A stretch of DNA of 64,000 nucleotides from Candidatus Poribacteria bacterium (GTDB lineage: Bacteria; Poribacteria; WGA-4E; WGA-3G), in the NCBI GenBank assembly GCA_958295945.1, contig OY282386.1, forward strand, positions 1,239,371 to 1,303,370, given 5' to 3'. The translations under genes and the position numbers were made by a program. Numbering within the stretch: the stretch's first letter is position 1; every line of letters begins with the position of its first letter. The notes beneath the pieces are model-generated. The model did not search any database and was not told the origin of the DNA. It saw only the letters and a program-made list of their open reading frames with translations. Positions 1 to 9,470 of the stretch are shown one piece after another.

Positions 1-42
1 CCCACACTTTCAAAAACATCTCGGATTGAGAAAGTGACTTAA
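1..42 (+). CDS. Possible C-terminal tail of a transposon (TnpB-like) gene, partial
   Basis: Frame 1 is open from the window edge to a TAA at 40-42 and would give a short tail ending SKTSRIEKVT. Only 13 codons are visible, so the protein family cannot be read from the sequence itself. The TnpB suggestion rests on the hairpin that follows directly, which has the form of the right end of IS200/IS605-group elements. In those elements the end hairpin lies immediately after tnpB. The alternative is that this is simply an open frame by chance. Confidence 0.3.
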   Translation, partial: PTLSKTSRIEKVT

Positions 43-78
43 AGGAAGCCCAATCCTTTAGGTTTGGGAGCCGTCACC
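43..78 (+). mobile_element. Right-end hairpin of an IS200/IS605 (IS1341/TnpB)-type element
   Basis: Bases 49-68 form the stem-loop CCCAA-t-CC-TTTA-GG-t-TTGGG: a 5-bp stem, a T:T mismatch, a 2-bp stem and a TTTA loop. It is followed by GCCGTCAC. The CTTTAG-centred hairpin followed within a few bases by TCAC is the usual appearance of the subterminal hairpin and cleavage site at the right end of IS605-group transposons. The same stretch normally overlaps the 3' part of the guide (omega) RNA. The rest of the element lies outside the window. Confidence 0.5.
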
Positions 79-95
79 ATGTATTTAAGTCAATG

Positions 96-821
96 CTAAA
101 GCGTAATTCGTAAAATTGATAGATATTTATAATTGAAATTTTCGGTCAATGGTTCGCTATTATATGCTAAAGACCCACTTAAACGCAACCCAAGTCGAGT
201 TGTAAGGTCAAATGTTAATGCGGGTTCAGCAGAAAAGCGATAATTCTTGAAACCGACTTCTGGTGTGAATTTGAGTAGGACATTTAGTTTTTTCCATCCT
301 ATTGATGAAAACGCCAACCATCGAAATGAGGTCGGGTCAAATCTCCTTATAGTAAGTCCTTTGCGTGGTTGTATGTTTTCAATGAAATAGCCAATCCCGC
401 CTGAAATTCGGAGTGTTCCTTTTTCATATATACCGGGCCGGATGTAACTTCCGATTTGTGATGTCAAAGCACTTCCTTGGCTAATATTGCGTTCGAAATC
501 TGTAAATGCTTCAATCCCGAGTTTATTTATTCGCATTCCTCCTTGTATATGTGCCTTTATGATTTCAGAATGAACACCTTCTTCACCTGACGCTCGTGAA
601 CCAAAGACACCGCCCCATCCGTTGATATTTTTGATTGGGAGGACTGCGGTTAAGGAGAGTGTTTGTGACGTGCCATCACCTGAAATACCAAAGTCCATTG
701 TCTTCGCATCAGTCGGCAAGTCAGCAAATTGACTATATACAGGCAAAGCATTATAAATACATAAGAGTGCTATAAATGTAAAAAGATAGATATTTTTGCA
801 TTTCGGACAACTAAAGGACAT
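96..821 (-). CDS. Predicted outer-membrane beta-barrel-like exported protein
   Basis: The protein is 241 aa from the chosen ATG at 821; upstream in-frame ATGs at 848 and 923 are possible. The 821 start gives a normal signal peptide, with a lysine-bearing n-region, a hydrophobic core FTFIALLCIY and a likely cleavage after VYSQ. No strong Shine-Dalgarno sequence decides between the starts. The mature part has alternating polar and hydrophobic stretches and many aromatic-ended strands. It ends in a short beta strand finishing LSILRITL, as in outer-membrane barrels. I do not recognise a named family. It converges on the transposon end at the left edge. Confidence 0.6.
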   Translation of the reverse strand: MSFSCPKCKNIYLFTFIALLCIYNALPVYSQFADLPTDAKTMDFGISGDGTSQTLSLTAVLPIKNINGWGGVFGSRASGEEGVHSEIIKAHIQGGMRINKLGIEAFTDFERNISQGSALTSQIGSYIRPGIYEKGTLRISGGIGYFIENIQPRKGLTIRRFDPTSFRWLAFSSIGWKKLNVLLKFTPEVGFKNYRFSAEPALTFDLTTRLGLRLSGSLAYNSEPLTENFNYKYLSILRITL

Positions 822-981
822 TATTTTGTAACTAGTTCCCTTGTGCATCAAGTTCCACCGAGGAGAATCATATATAATCAAGTTTGCAATTAATGAAACA
901 TATTGCCCCAATTGCATATCCAATCTATATCAAGTAATGTCCGAGACGCAATGAATTGCGCGAGGACAGGCGCGTTTTTTC

Positions 982-1482
982 TTAATTTGAAGTGTTTGCA
1001 TTGATTAGTATTCCTAATAGACAAGCATCTACCAATCCACCAACAATACACCCGCCTAATGCCCAATTATATCGTTGTTTTTTCATATAGATCTCATAGT
1101 AGTCAATATAAAATGCAACATATTGCGGTGACTTACCAAGTGTCCGTGCTGCTGGGACTGACTTTATTTCCCTTTGTGATATAATTGGACCGATAATAGG
1201 TAAAAAGCATCCTGTTGTGAACCACAATGTTTGATTGAAATGTGCTTTAACATCTTTTTTAGCATCAGCGATTGCTTGTGCCTCATCTGATGATGGTATA
1301 TCCTCTTCTTTACCCTCAATCCGTCCTGGTATAATAATATCAACTTTACCTGAAGGCAATTGCTGAACTTCATACCTGTCTATTGGTTGCTCTTGTGCAG
1401 AAGTTGGTGTTTGTGATGCCACACAGAACAATAATACGGAAATGATGACCATCAAGAACTGAGATTTGGAACATATCTTCAT
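982..1482 (-). CDS. Exported/membrane protein of unknown function
   Basis: The protein is 166 aa. The start at 1482 (MKICSKS) is preferred over an in-frame ATG six codons upstream because GGGAGA sits about 6 bases before it. A signal peptide (core FLMVIISVLLFCV) is followed by a polar region of about 60 residues. Two hydrophobic segments come next, around TTGCFLPIIGPIIS and WALGGCIVGGLVDAC, each glycine-rich and each bearing a cysteine. It is probably an envelope protein with two C-terminal membrane helices. The family is not recognised. It lies between two other exported proteins on the same strand. Confidence 0.6.
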   Translation of the reverse strand: MKICSKSQFLMVIISVLLFCVASQTPTSAQEQPIDRYEVQQLPSGKVDIIIPGRIEGKEEDIPSSDEAQAIADAKKDVKAHFNQTLWFTTGCFLPIIGPIISQREIKSVPAARTLGKSPQYVAFYIDYYEIYMKKQRYNWALGGCIVGGLVDACLLGILINANTSN

Positions 1483-1609
1483 ATATTTCTCCCTTTCCAT
1501 AAGGCATTCATCCTATATATAATGAATAAGAAAATAAAATTTCAGTCTTTGAATGCCAATTATCTGTTATACCGTTGAAAATACATTTGTTCTGAAATAA
1601 CGAAATATT

Positions 1610-2332
1610 CTAATTCCTCTTCTCATACACATGTGTCGTAGAAGTATCTGCCCAATATATCACAAGAAGTTGACCGTCCCATGTATATGTGCTAACAGAA
1701 AGTGCCTGGCTTCCGTCAGGGGACCAATTGATTGTTCCTTTATTTCTACCATAAGGCTCTACCAAATTATAGGAACCGGAGAAAAATTGTGATTTGTCTT
1801 CAAACTGCCGTGTAAAGGTAGTTGTAGTTAACCGCATTGATCCACCTAACGATTGTACAGTTTCACCATTTACTTGCGTTCTAATAAGCTCATATACGCC
1901 TCTCAGCGTGTTAGCAATTTCATAAGCTTTAGAATATACAATAATAGTTGCAGATTTTGTTACTTCTTCTTCTCCACCGTCCCGCACTGATAAATAAACT
2001 GTAATTGTTTTGGGTGGCACAACTTCCTCATCGGGTAAAGGCGGTGCTATCCATTCGACTTTTGGCTCTGTATTATTCTTTAGAACGCCATCAGATACGT
2101 CCCATAAGTAAGATAAGGTGTCATCTTCAGGGTCAAAAGCAGTAACTCTGAGCTCTATAGTTTCACCATATTGCACCTCACTTGGCACAATAAAACCGTT
2201 GATTTTAGGTGTGTCATTTCTCCAACCTTCATATAGGTCACAACCGCCAAATACTGCACTTAGAAGAACTAAGTGGAGAATCAGGACACCGAGTTTGGAG
2301 TATACTTTTGTATTCACAACACTTTTCCTCAT
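1610..2332 (-). CDS. Lipoprotein-like exported protein with a PKD/Ig-like domain
   Basis: The protein is 240 aa. The N-terminus is a lipoprotein-type signal: a hydrophobic core followed by AVFGGC at about residue 30, although Phe at -3 is unusual for a lipobox. Residues of roughly 40-135 form an Ig-like/PKD-type beta domain, with DPEDDTLSYLWDVSDG and a later TVYLSVRDGG. This is the pattern of PKD/cadherin-like domains that hold surface proteins together. The C-terminal 100 residues look like a small beta-rich lipocalin-type fold by composition only. Role unknown; it is expected at the cell surface. Confidence 0.65.
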   Translation of the reverse strand: MRKSVVNTKVYSKLGVLILHLVLLSAVFGGCDLYEGWRNDTPKINGFIVPSEVQYGETIELRVTAFDPEDDTLSYLWDVSDGVLKNNTEPKVEWIAPPLPDEEVVPPKTITVYLSVRDGGEEEVTKSATIIVYSKAYEIANTLRGVYELIRTQVNGETVQSLGGSMRLTTTTFTRQFEDKSQFFSGSYNLVEPYGRNKGTINWSPDGSQALSVSTYTWDGQLLVIYWADTSTTHVYEKRN

Positions 2333-2587
2333 TTATGTATATCAGTGTATTTGTTAGACACCGATATATCCTGCAAGTTCAGAAAACAGAAATGTTTATA
2401 CCATTCACGGTAGATTAGAATAAATTATGCACTCTATTCATTGCCTCGGTGCCACTTAGCACTTTTATCATGTAATACAAATTTGACCGTTTATATTATA
2501 CTTAGTCAGACCATCTTTGTCAAATCAAATAGCAAGAAGGGGTGTGTAAAGTTTTTGTCACTAAAAGTGTCAGTTTAGTTTAATTCT

Positions 2588-2641
2588 ATTTTGTCTGAAC
2601 CAGGATTTTCAGGATCAGTAGACGTACAGGATTATGGGTCT
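2588..2641 (+). repeat. Dispersed CAGGATT-type repeat
   Basis: A run built from repeats of about ten bases (ACCAGGATTTTCAGGATCAG, then GTACAGGATTAT). A close copy in the same orientation lies at 61587-61632, and a more diverged one around 43973-44014. No coding potential was seen. The rest of the 2333-2979 gap holds only this repeat, the inverted repeat described next and AT-rich DNA. Confidence 0.55.
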
Positions 2642-2708
2642 GAAGTTTCATAGTGCTATTGATGAGATAAGCTGCACCATAGACGTAATTTACCGTCCTT
2701 CCAAGGCC

Positions 2709-2804
2709 GGTAGGTGCGGTTTCCTAACCGAACCCGATCTTCCGAGAAAACCATTGTGAACGCCATTGGCACAAATCCGGTTCGGTTAGGAAACCGAACC
2801 TACC
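2709..2804. repeat. 26-bp inverted repeat (hairpin element) around a 44-bp spacer
   Basis: The left arm is 2709-2734 and the right arm is 2779-2804. They are reverse complements with one mismatch over 26 bases, and each arm is itself nearly self-complementary (CGGTT-tcct-AACCG). This is one member of the palindromic elements scattered through the intergenic DNA of this window. There is no ORF. Confidence 0.7.
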
Positions 2805-2979
2805 GTAGTGTGTAAATAATTGTGGTTTTTCTATAATGGTGTATTGTCTATCAGAAATGGTATTATATCTGGGTTGGAGTCTGAAAGACAAGGGTTTTTG
2901 TGGTTGGGAACAATGGATTTCCTGTATGTTTTTAGTTTGAGGTGGTTTGTATGAATTTTGGCTTTTTTACGAATATGTT

Positions 2980-4803
2980 CTATTCTTTGACTTCCTTATA
3001 TCCTTTTGGCAATGGTTCTCCTCCGACAAGTGCTGTTTTCAAAGGACGGACATGTCGACAACTCCCACGATGCTGAAATCCAGGACAATCACAGGTTATA
3101 TCAGCACTAATTACCTCTAATGTGTAAAACTTGCCTTTTTGTGATGAACTTTCGGCGTGATAGATGGAACGTTGGGGACCGGAAAGGACTTCTGCTAATA
3201 TGCGGATTGCTTCATCAGAATAAGGTATAAGTTGTTGGCGTGTGGCTTCTTCAAGGTGTGATGCGTTTTCTTCAATGTATGCATTCCCTGCATTCAGTAG
3301 GACTTCTTGTATATTTTCTTCCTTAATTTCATAAGATTTAACAGAGAGTGCGTTCATCATCCGTTTGAGTTCGCTGAGGACATCTAACTTAATCGCTGCT
3401 TCACCGCCTGGCACCAATACTGAACCTTCAACGATAGAATCCATCAATGCTGCCTTCGTTTCTAATACAGTCTTGACGAAGGAATCGACGGTACCTGATG
3501 CGATCATATAGGTTACATTGACAGTGCCAGTTTGTCCGATACGATAGGCGCGATCCTCTGCCTGCCAATGATTAGCAGGAACCCAATCTAAATCGTTGAA
3601 AACAACTTGACGTGCGGCAGTAAGGTTTATACCGACCCCCGCAATGTGCATATTTGCGATGAATAATCTAATGTTCTCATCGTTTTGAAACCTATCAACC
3701 CTTTCCTGTCTTTGATGTATTGGCACATTACCTGATACATATACAGCTCTGTCCTTGAAGTGTTTTTGGAAACGCTGCATTGTATTTAGAAAAGAGGTGA
3801 AAATAATGACCTTCTCTCCCTGTTCTAAAGCATTTTCAACGAATTTTATTGTGTGCCGACATTTGACGAAGGCAATCGCCCTGCGAACTTGTGTTACTCG
3901 TCCCATAGCATTTCCGACATCTGTTAGGTCCATCGATGCCTCAAATTCATCGCGTTGTTCCGATGTGAATTCAAGAGATTCAGGTAATCCTATCAATTGT
4001 TCTGGTGTCTCAAATTTATGCAGGAAGTCCTGCAGTAATCGGTTGTAGTGTTGGATAGCATAAGGATGTAGTTCTACATCTAACCAAGTACGAACTTTAG
4101 GTGGAAGGTCTAAAACTTCATCTTTTGTGCGGCGTAGCATTACGCCGTGTAGTTGCACAGTTAATTCTTCAATATTACTTGCTCCATCTGCTACTAAACC
4201 GAAGTCTCCCTGATATGCTTCACAATATCGTTTTGCAAAACTAAGGAAACTTTTACCAAGTGGGTGGTTGAGAATCTGTAGTAATGGAAAAAGGTCGCGG
4301 GGACGGTTTGTCATCGGTGTACCAGTGAGTGCATGGACAACAGGTTCATCAGAAATCTCTTTGATCAATTTTGATGCGTTTTTGCTTCGTTGGCTCTGGT
4401 AATTCTTTAGGTAATGTACTTCGTCAAAAACAACACCTTTCCAATCAAACTCCAGAAGTTGCTCAAGGTTTTTTCCAAGGATTTCATAGTTGATGATAAC
4501 CCAATCTTGATAATGAGTTGGTGGGAGCGGTGCGGGGCCAACGATGGCAGGTTCTGCATTTGGCAGGACGATATTGATTTCGCGTGCCCAATTCCGTTTG
4601 ATAGATGCAGGACAAATAACGAGGTAGGGACCGACAGGTTCAGCTTCAACCATTGCTAACACGGATTGGCGCGTTTTTCCCAAACCCATATCATCAGCAA
4701 GGAGTGCGCGACGCCGTCCTAATAAGAAGGCAATGCCTTCTATTTGATGTGGAAACAGGCCCTTTGCGATTTTTTCAGCACGATCTTTTCCTGTGTGCTG
4801 CAT
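2980..4803 (-). CDS. SNF2-family DNA helicase/translocase with C-terminal SWIM zinc finger
   Basis: The protein is 607 aa, with AAGGATT upstream of the ATG. The SNF2 ATPase core is complete. Walker A is DDMGLGKT near residue 38, the DEAH-box equivalent is DEVH near 128, motif III is ALTGTPMTNR, and the helicase-C motif is DRAYRIGQTG near 425. The C-terminus carries a SWIM-type zinc finger with CDCPGF followed by CRHV. Such proteins translocate along duplex DNA. It lies 29 bp downstream of the VWA gene, and both follow a restriction-modification pair on the same strand, so a DNA-defence or DNA-repair role is possible. That role is inferred from context only. Confidence 0.9.
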   Translation of the reverse strand: MQHTGKDRAEKIAKGLFPHQIEGIAFLLGRRRALLADDMGLGKTRQSVLAMVEAEPVGPYLVICPASIKRNWAREINIVLPNAEPAIVGPAPLPPTHYQDWVIINYEILGKNLEQLLEFDWKGVVFDEVHYLKNYQSQRSKNASKLIKEISDEPVVHALTGTPMTNRPRDLFPLLQILNHPLGKSFLSFAKRYCEAYQGDFGLVADGASNIEELTVQLHGVMLRRTKDEVLDLPPKVRTWLDVELHPYAIQHYNRLLQDFLHKFETPEQLIGLPESLEFTSEQRDEFEASMDLTDVGNAMGRVTQVRRAIAFVKCRHTIKFVENALEQGEKVIIFTSFLNTMQRFQKHFKDRAVYVSGNVPIHQRQERVDRFQNDENIRLFIANMHIAGVGINLTAARQVVFNDLDWVPANHWQAEDRAYRIGQTGTVNVTYMIASGTVDSFVKTVLETKAALMDSIVEGSVLVPGGEAAIKLDVLSELKRMMNALSVKSYEIKEENIQEVLLNAGNAYIEENASHLEEATRQQLIPYSDEAIRILAEVLSGPQRSIYHAESSSQKGKFYTLEVISADITCDCPGFQHRGSCRHVRPLKTALVGGEPLPKGYKEVKE

Positions 4804-4832
4804 GTAGTAATCCTTATGAATTCAGTTTCTAA

Positions 4833-5804
4833 TTAATCTCTATCAACGAGCCAGAAATCACCTTTACTGTCAATACTTAGCTGCTTAAGCATCACTGCTC
4901 CAGGAAAACTCGATGCAATCCCGATACTCATCGCGAATATTTTTCCATTCCCTTTCGCGTGTCCCCCAACAAATTTCAAATCAGGTGTTTCAATACTTGT
5001 AGGAATACCATCACTAAAGAGAACGACAATGGTGGGAGAGGTTTTTGCAGTCTCTGTCAACGCAGTGAGCATATCGTAATCGTTTCCTTTTGTGTATATT
5101 TGCGATTTTATATCCGCTAAATAGGCAGACGATGCTTCCACTGATTCTTGTTTCACAGGTACATAATCGTCATGATAAACAACGTACTCCGTGCTAAAGG
5201 CGACGATATTAAAAGTGTCGTGTGGTTCAAGGAAAGTCAATGAATCTCGCATGATGTCAACAACCTTTTTTAGTTTGTAATGCGCTAAGTTCTGAAGGCT
5301 TGAGGACAGATCAATGCAGTAGACAATGCGTTGCGGTCCATCTTGTGCTTCAATGAATTTTACTAACCTGCTTTTGGGACGTTCAGGTATTTTCTTTTCT
5401 TTCTTGATGGGTTGTGCCACGCCTCTCGGAATTTGAGCTGGACCTTCAAACTTAATGTCAACTGCAGTGGGTGCGACTCCATCACTTAGATTTACTTTTT
5501 CAAAAGGTTGAAACACCGTGGGTTCAGATGCAGAAACGACACCGTGCTGTGAAACGGGTTGATTGCTTGTCAGTATCTTCATGTTGGGTTGATTTGTGGT
5601 TTGCGAAGTCTCTTTTCGGATCTGTGTGCGTTTTGGAGGGGTGATCCGTTTGGTTTTCGGTTGCTCCACAGTAGTGAAGATTGCATCAATGCTATCTGGA
5701 TTGTGGCTTGGCATGGTGTTGAACCAATAAAAGAAACCGATGATCCCAACGATGAGATGTAAGGCGAATGAGACGAATAGTGACGTGCTTTTTTTATATT
5801 TCAT
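4833..5804 (-). CDS. Membrane-anchored von Willebrand factor A (VWA) domain protein
   Basis: The protein is 323 aa from the ATG at 5804; a longer reading from 5840 would add 12 residues that overlap the nuclease gene. One transmembrane helix (residues 6-28) is followed by a low-complexity linker of about 100 residues rich in Pro, Thr and Gln. The VWA domain then starts at RIVYCIDLSSS. The metal-ion-dependent adhesion site has DxSxS, and VVLFSDGIPTS supplies the later acidic ligand. The layout (TM, linker, VWA) matches a periplasmic or surface-exposed binding domain. It closely parallels the anchored DUF4159 protein at 52721-54055. It may be co-transcribed with the SNF2 gene. Confidence 0.8.
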   Translation of the reverse strand: MKYKKSTSLFVSFALHLIVGIIGFFYWFNTMPSHNPDSIDAIFTTVEQPKTKRITPPKRTQIRKETSQTTNQPNMKILTSNQPVSQHGVVSASEPTVFQPFEKVNLSDGVAPTAVDIKFEGPAQIPRGVAQPIKKEKKIPERPKSRLVKFIEAQDGPQRIVYCIDLSSSLQNLAHYKLKKVVDIMRDSLTFLEPHDTFNIVAFSTEYVVYHDDYVPVKQESVEASSAYLADIKSQIYTKGNDYDMLTALTETAKTSPTIVVLFSDGIPTSIETPDLKFVGGHAKGNGKIFAMSIGIASSFPGAVMLKQLSIDSKGDFWLVDRD

Positions 5805-5829
5805 TATAATGTGCCATATTTTATGATTA

Positions 5830-6888
5830 CTACGGGTCAAAATCTACATTAGAAATTTTATCATATTTCCGTTCTTTGAAAAAATTAGCAAATTCAGGTG
5901 AAGTTGAAGGAAATTCAATCTTGATTTCATTAGCAAGTTTTTGTAATATTTTATCGCCAATTAAATCAGATGATTGACCATTTAAAGCTTTTTCGTACCA
6001 TATTTCAAGCTCATTCAAAGTTATTACACTCTGAATCCGCCCGGCATTTCCAAGTTGTTTAAGAACAGAAACAAGTACATCTTTTTCGGATTCCTTGCAG
6101 ACAATTATTATACGATCTGCTGAAATGTCACCACTTATATTTTCAATTACAGTAGGAGTCAAAGAGATATGTTTTATCTGTATAGCGACACCAAAATTTG
6201 CCCACATATCAATACCTCTGTCAGCAGCATTTGTGACACCTACACGAAATACCTGAGCTGTATGGTATATCTCAGGGATCTCTTCTGACAATCCAAGAAC
6301 TTTCTGCACAAAATCAGAAAACTCTTTAAGAATTGTTTTATTTATGTTTTTGATTTTCACCCCGATATTTACTTCTAGTACTTCCAAGAGTGTCGAAAAT
6401 AATGCATAAACCACTATTTCATATATCTTATCAACACTGCGTGAAAGCCCAGGATTTCGCGTAAATTGCTCAACAAAATTGCTGAGGACAAAAGATTCTT
6501 TACCTGACTTTAAAACATAAGATAATCCTGCAGACATTTGAGCTAGCCTGTTTTTCAGAGCATCGTAAATATAAGCTTCAACCGCCCCGTTGCTGTTTCT
6601 GTTTATTATACCTAATTGTACCAAAACAGCTGGAGGTGTAGCATTGGGTTCAAAAAGATTATCTTGGAATCTTGAACTGGATGTAGATATATTTCCAACA
6701 AACTTCAGTGAAATCTCATCTCGCCATTTTCTGGAGGGTGTTCGGTAAGTTTCTAAATCGTGTAGATCAATATCCCTTTCTATTCGGTCTCTTTGAAGTA
6801 TTTCTGCTATTTGTATAGGTTTGTAAAAATGGACCCTAGCCCTATTAATAACGGTATCAAGATGTTTTTTAGCGGTTTTATTGTCCAT
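5830..6888 (-). CDS. Type II restriction endonuclease, HaeII-like
   Basis: The protein is 352 aa. The N-terminal part, with RARVHFYKPIQIAEIL, SRKWRDEISLKFVG and SSSRFQDNLFEPNA, resembles what I recall of the HaeII family (recognition RGCGCY). The length also agrees with HaeII. This is recognition from memory, not a search. The gene starts inside the last codons of the cytosine-5 methyltransferase: its ATG at 6888 overlaps that gene's stop by 11 bases. The nuclease is therefore probably translated by coupling after its protective methylase. The enzyme would cut unmethylated DNA. A PD-(D/E)xK site could not be assigned by eye. Confidence 0.75.
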   Translation of the reverse strand: MDNKTAKKHLDTVINRARVHFYKPIQIAEILQRDRIERDIDLHDLETYRTPSRKWRDEISLKFVGNISTSSSRFQDNLFEPNATPPAVLVQLGIINRNSNGAVEAYIYDALKNRLAQMSAGLSYVLKSGKESFVLSNFVEQFTRNPGLSRSVDKIYEIVVYALFSTLLEVLEVNIGVKIKNINKTILKEFSDFVQKVLGLSEEIPEIYHTAQVFRVGVTNAADRGIDMWANFGVAIQIKHISLTPTVIENISGDISADRIIIVCKESEKDVLVSVLKQLGNAGRIQSVITLNELEIWYEKALNGQSSDLIGDKILQKLANEIKIEFPSTSPEFANFFKERKYDKISNVDFDP

Positions 6889-7864
6889 TAGGCATCACAT
6901 TATCAATAGTATTGAACAATGGTAATTGCTCTCCTGGTTTTATTATAGGTTTTTGTAGATTTAATGCTTGTAACATTTTTTCGGCGATGGCATGAATTAC
7001 CGGAATAGCTACGCTATTTCCTATTTGTTTTCGGAATTGTGTTAGATTCCCAACAATTTTGAAGTCTTCAGGAAAACCTTGCAAACGTAACATTTCTCTA
7101 CGGGAAGGCCGCCGTACACCGTTAACTAAAAGATAATTGTGAGATGCATTAGCTCTCAACGCACACGAATATGGTAACATTGAAATATTACCTCCCTTGT
7201 TTTCATGCCAAATAGATGGAAAAAACGGTACGCCTTTGCATTTTGCAAGACGCGATTCACGTATACGAGATGATGCAAACAGTGTAGGGTCAACGTCCTC
7301 GTCAGGTTCAAGGACCTCTGACAAAGGTTTGTAAATGCTGGTCCCTATCGGAAAATTAAATGGACTCGGTTCACGAAAACCTATGATAAAAATACGTTCT
7401 CTTTTCTGTGGCAATCCGAAGTCCAACGCATTCAACACTTTGTAATAGATAGCATAACCAAGGTGTAAAAGGTGTTTTTGTATAAGAGAAAAGGTCCGTT
7501 TTTTGTCATGTGTGATCAGCTGCTTAACGTTTTCAAGTAAAAACGCTTTTGGTTGTTTCTTTCTCAATATTCGAGCAATATCAAAAAACAGTGTACCGCG
7601 TGTGTCTTCAAAACCCTGTTTATCACCGATAATGCTGAAAGGTTGACACGGGAAACCCGCCAATAAAATATCGTGGTATGGGATATCTGCTTCGTTAATT
7701 TTCGTAATGTCGCCTGTGGGTTCTTCACCAAAATTATACGCGTAGGTTTGTTGAGCGTGTATATCCCATTCGGAGCTGAATACACACGTTCCACCTAACC
7801 TTTCAAATGGAATACGAATTCCACCAATTCCTGCAAAAAGATCTATAAAACTAAAACTGTTCAT
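6878..7864 (-). CDS. DNA (cytosine-5-)-methyltransferase, HaeII-like modification enzyme
   Basis: The protein is 328 aa from the ATG at 7864, which begins MNSFSFIDLFAG. An upstream extension to 8083 would overlap mmsA and is rejected. The canonical C5-methyltransferase motifs occur in order. These are motif I FIDLFAGIGGIR, motif IV GFPCQPFS with the catalytic cysteine, motif VI ENVK, motif VIII QKRERIFIIGF and motif X QIGNSVAIPV. The target-recognition region lies between VIII and X. It methylates the site cut by the adjacent nuclease. The stop overlaps the nuclease start by 11 bases. Confidence 0.92.
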   Translation of the reverse strand: MNSFSFIDLFAGIGGIRIPFERLGGTCVFSSEWDIHAQQTYAYNFGEEPTGDITKINEADIPYHDILLAGFPCQPFSIIGDKQGFEDTRGTLFFDIARILRKKQPKAFLLENVKQLITHDKKRTFSLIQKHLLHLGYAIYYKVLNALDFGLPQKRERIFIIGFREPSPFNFPIGTSIYKPLSEVLEPDEDVDPTLFASSRIRESRLAKCKGVPFFPSIWHENKGGNISMLPYSCALRANASHNYLLVNGVRRPSRREMLRLQGFPEDFKIVGNLTQFRKQIGNSVAIPVIHAIAEKMLQALNLQKPIIKPGEQLPLFNTIDNVMPNGQ

Positions 7865-7946
7865 TGTGTTTAGAATATGACATCCTTTATTGAATAGGTA
7901 GACTTTTATTAATGCTAAACCTGACAGTAACTTTGCGTTAAACGAG

Positions 7947-9404
7947 TTAATTCCACCTCTCCACAACAACCTTTTTCTGTGTAAAGAAGTCAACAGCATC
8001 CCAACTTTGTCCGTGCAAATCACCGAAGAAGCTATCCTTCCAACCGCTAAAGGGGAAGAAAGCCATCGGTGCTGCGACACCAATGTTTATACCGATATTG
8101 CCAATCTGTGCTTCGTAGCGGAACTTGCGTGCTGATGCTCCACTGCTTGTAAAAAGACATGCCATATTGCCATAACTGCCGCTATTGATAAGTGAGATAG
8201 CATCGTCAATTGAATCAACATGAATCAGTCCTAATACCGGTCCAAAGATTTCAGTTTTTGCGATTTCACCTTCTGGGTCAATATCAGCAAGGACGGTTGG
8301 ACGGATGAAGTTTCCGTTTTCACAACCTGAAATACTGGGATAACGTCCATCCACGAGGACGCGTGCCCCCGCATCAACCCCTGTCTGAATAACACCCTCA
8401 ATGCGTTTCCGGCTATTATCCGTGATGACAGGTCCCATTTGGACATCTTCATCTAATCCGTTACCAACGACTCTATCAGTTGCAGTTTCACTTATTGCTT
8501 TTGGAAACCAGTTCCGAGCACCACCGACAGCAAAAACCAGTGAAGCGGCGAGACATCTTTGACCAGCACAACCGAATGCACTATCCGCAGTAGCATTGAC
8601 CGTGAACTCCGGATCAGCATCTGGAAGAACAATCAATGGATTCTTTGCCCCTCCTTGACACTGAACGCGTTTTCCATGTGCAGCGGCTTTAGCATAGATC
8701 GCTTTTGCTGTGGTTGTGGAACCGACAAAACTAATTGCACGAATTTCCGGATGCTCCAAGATTGCATTCACTGTCTCTTGTCCACCATTGACAAGATTGA
8801 CAACTCCTTCTGGTAACCCAGTCTGTTCAAGGAGTTGGAAAATCTTCTGCATGGTAAGTGGTACTTTTTCCGATGGTTTTACAATGTAGGTATTGCCGCA
8901 TGCGATTGCGTATGGAAGAAACCAGAAGGTAATCATACCGGGAAAATTGAAAGGTGCGATGACAGCACTGACCCCGACAGGTTGACGAATCATGAATTCG
9001 TCAATACCGGTTGCGATGTCCTCCAAATTCGTGCCTTGCATCATTGTCGGAATGCCACAGGCGACTTCAACGTTTTCAATTGCACGTCTCATCTCACCTT
9101 TTGCTTCTGCCAGCGTTTTTCCACATTCCAGTGTGATCGTTTTGGCAATGTCGTCTATATTCTCCTCAAGAAGATTTTTCAGTTTGAAAAAATATTGAAT
9201 ACGTTGTACTGGAGGTGTGCGTCTCCATTCGTCAAAGGCATTAGCTGCAGCTGCTGCAACTTGATTAACCTCGTCTGTGGGAGACATAGGCACTTGTGTC
9301 AGGACTTCACCCGTTGCGGGGTTTGTTACATCAAGTAATTCAGAAGATTCTGACTGATGCCATGTGTTGTTAATATAGTTCAGAATTGGGGTCTGTTGGT
9401 TCAT
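7947..9404 (-). CDS. mmsA: Methylmalonate-semialdehyde dehydrogenase (CoA-acylating)
   Basis: The protein is 485 aa and full length for the family. It is an aldehyde dehydrogenase fold with nucleotide-binding region [16 protein letters not shown] and catalytic-cysteine motif [12 protein letters not shown] around residue 280. It ends in the MmsA/IolA-type tail with [16 protein letters not shown]. The enzyme converts methylmalonate semialdehyde or malonate semialdehyde to propionyl-CoA or acetyl-CoA in valine or myo-inositol breakdown. AAAGG precedes the ATG. No other valine or inositol pathway gene is adjacent, so the physiological pathway is not fixed by context. Confidence 0.92.
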   Translation of the reverse strand: MNQQTPILNYINNTWHQSESSELLDVTNPATGEVLTQVPMSPTDEVNQVAAAAANAFDEWRRTPPVQRIQYFFKLKNLLEENIDDIAKTITLECGKTLAEAKGEMRRAIENVEVACGIPTMMQGTNLEDIATGIDEFMIRQPVGVSAVIAPFNFPGMITFWFLPYAIACGNTYIVKPSEKVPLTMQKIFQLLEQTGLPEGVVNLVNGGQETVNAILEHPEIRAISFVGSTTTAKAIYAKAAAHGKRVQCQGGAKNPLIVLPDADPEFTVNATADSAFGCAGQRCLAASLVFAVGGARNWFPKAISETATDRVVGNGLDEDVQMGPVITDNSRKRIEGVIQTGVDAGARVLVDGRYPSISGCENGNFIRPTVLADIDPEGEIAKTEIFGPVLGLIHVDSIDDAISLINSGSYGNMACLFTSSGASARKFRYEAQIGNIGINIGVAAPMAFFPFSGWKDSFFGDLHGQSWDAVDFFTQKKVVVERWN

Positions 9405-9470
9405 AGAATGACAACCTTTGTAAGATTTTGTAATCTGTGCGTCTTGAACTGTTGTGCTGTAAACCTTATA

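Noticed and set aside
7865..8083. N-terminal extension of the cytosine methyltransferase
   Set aside because: It overlaps the mmsA 3' end, and the conserved protein begins at MNSFSFIDLFAG.
8835..9338. Long plus-strand frame opposite mmsA
   Set aside because: It is antisense to a clearly conserved enzyme; Cys- and His-rich nonsense composition, no ribosome-binding site or family.
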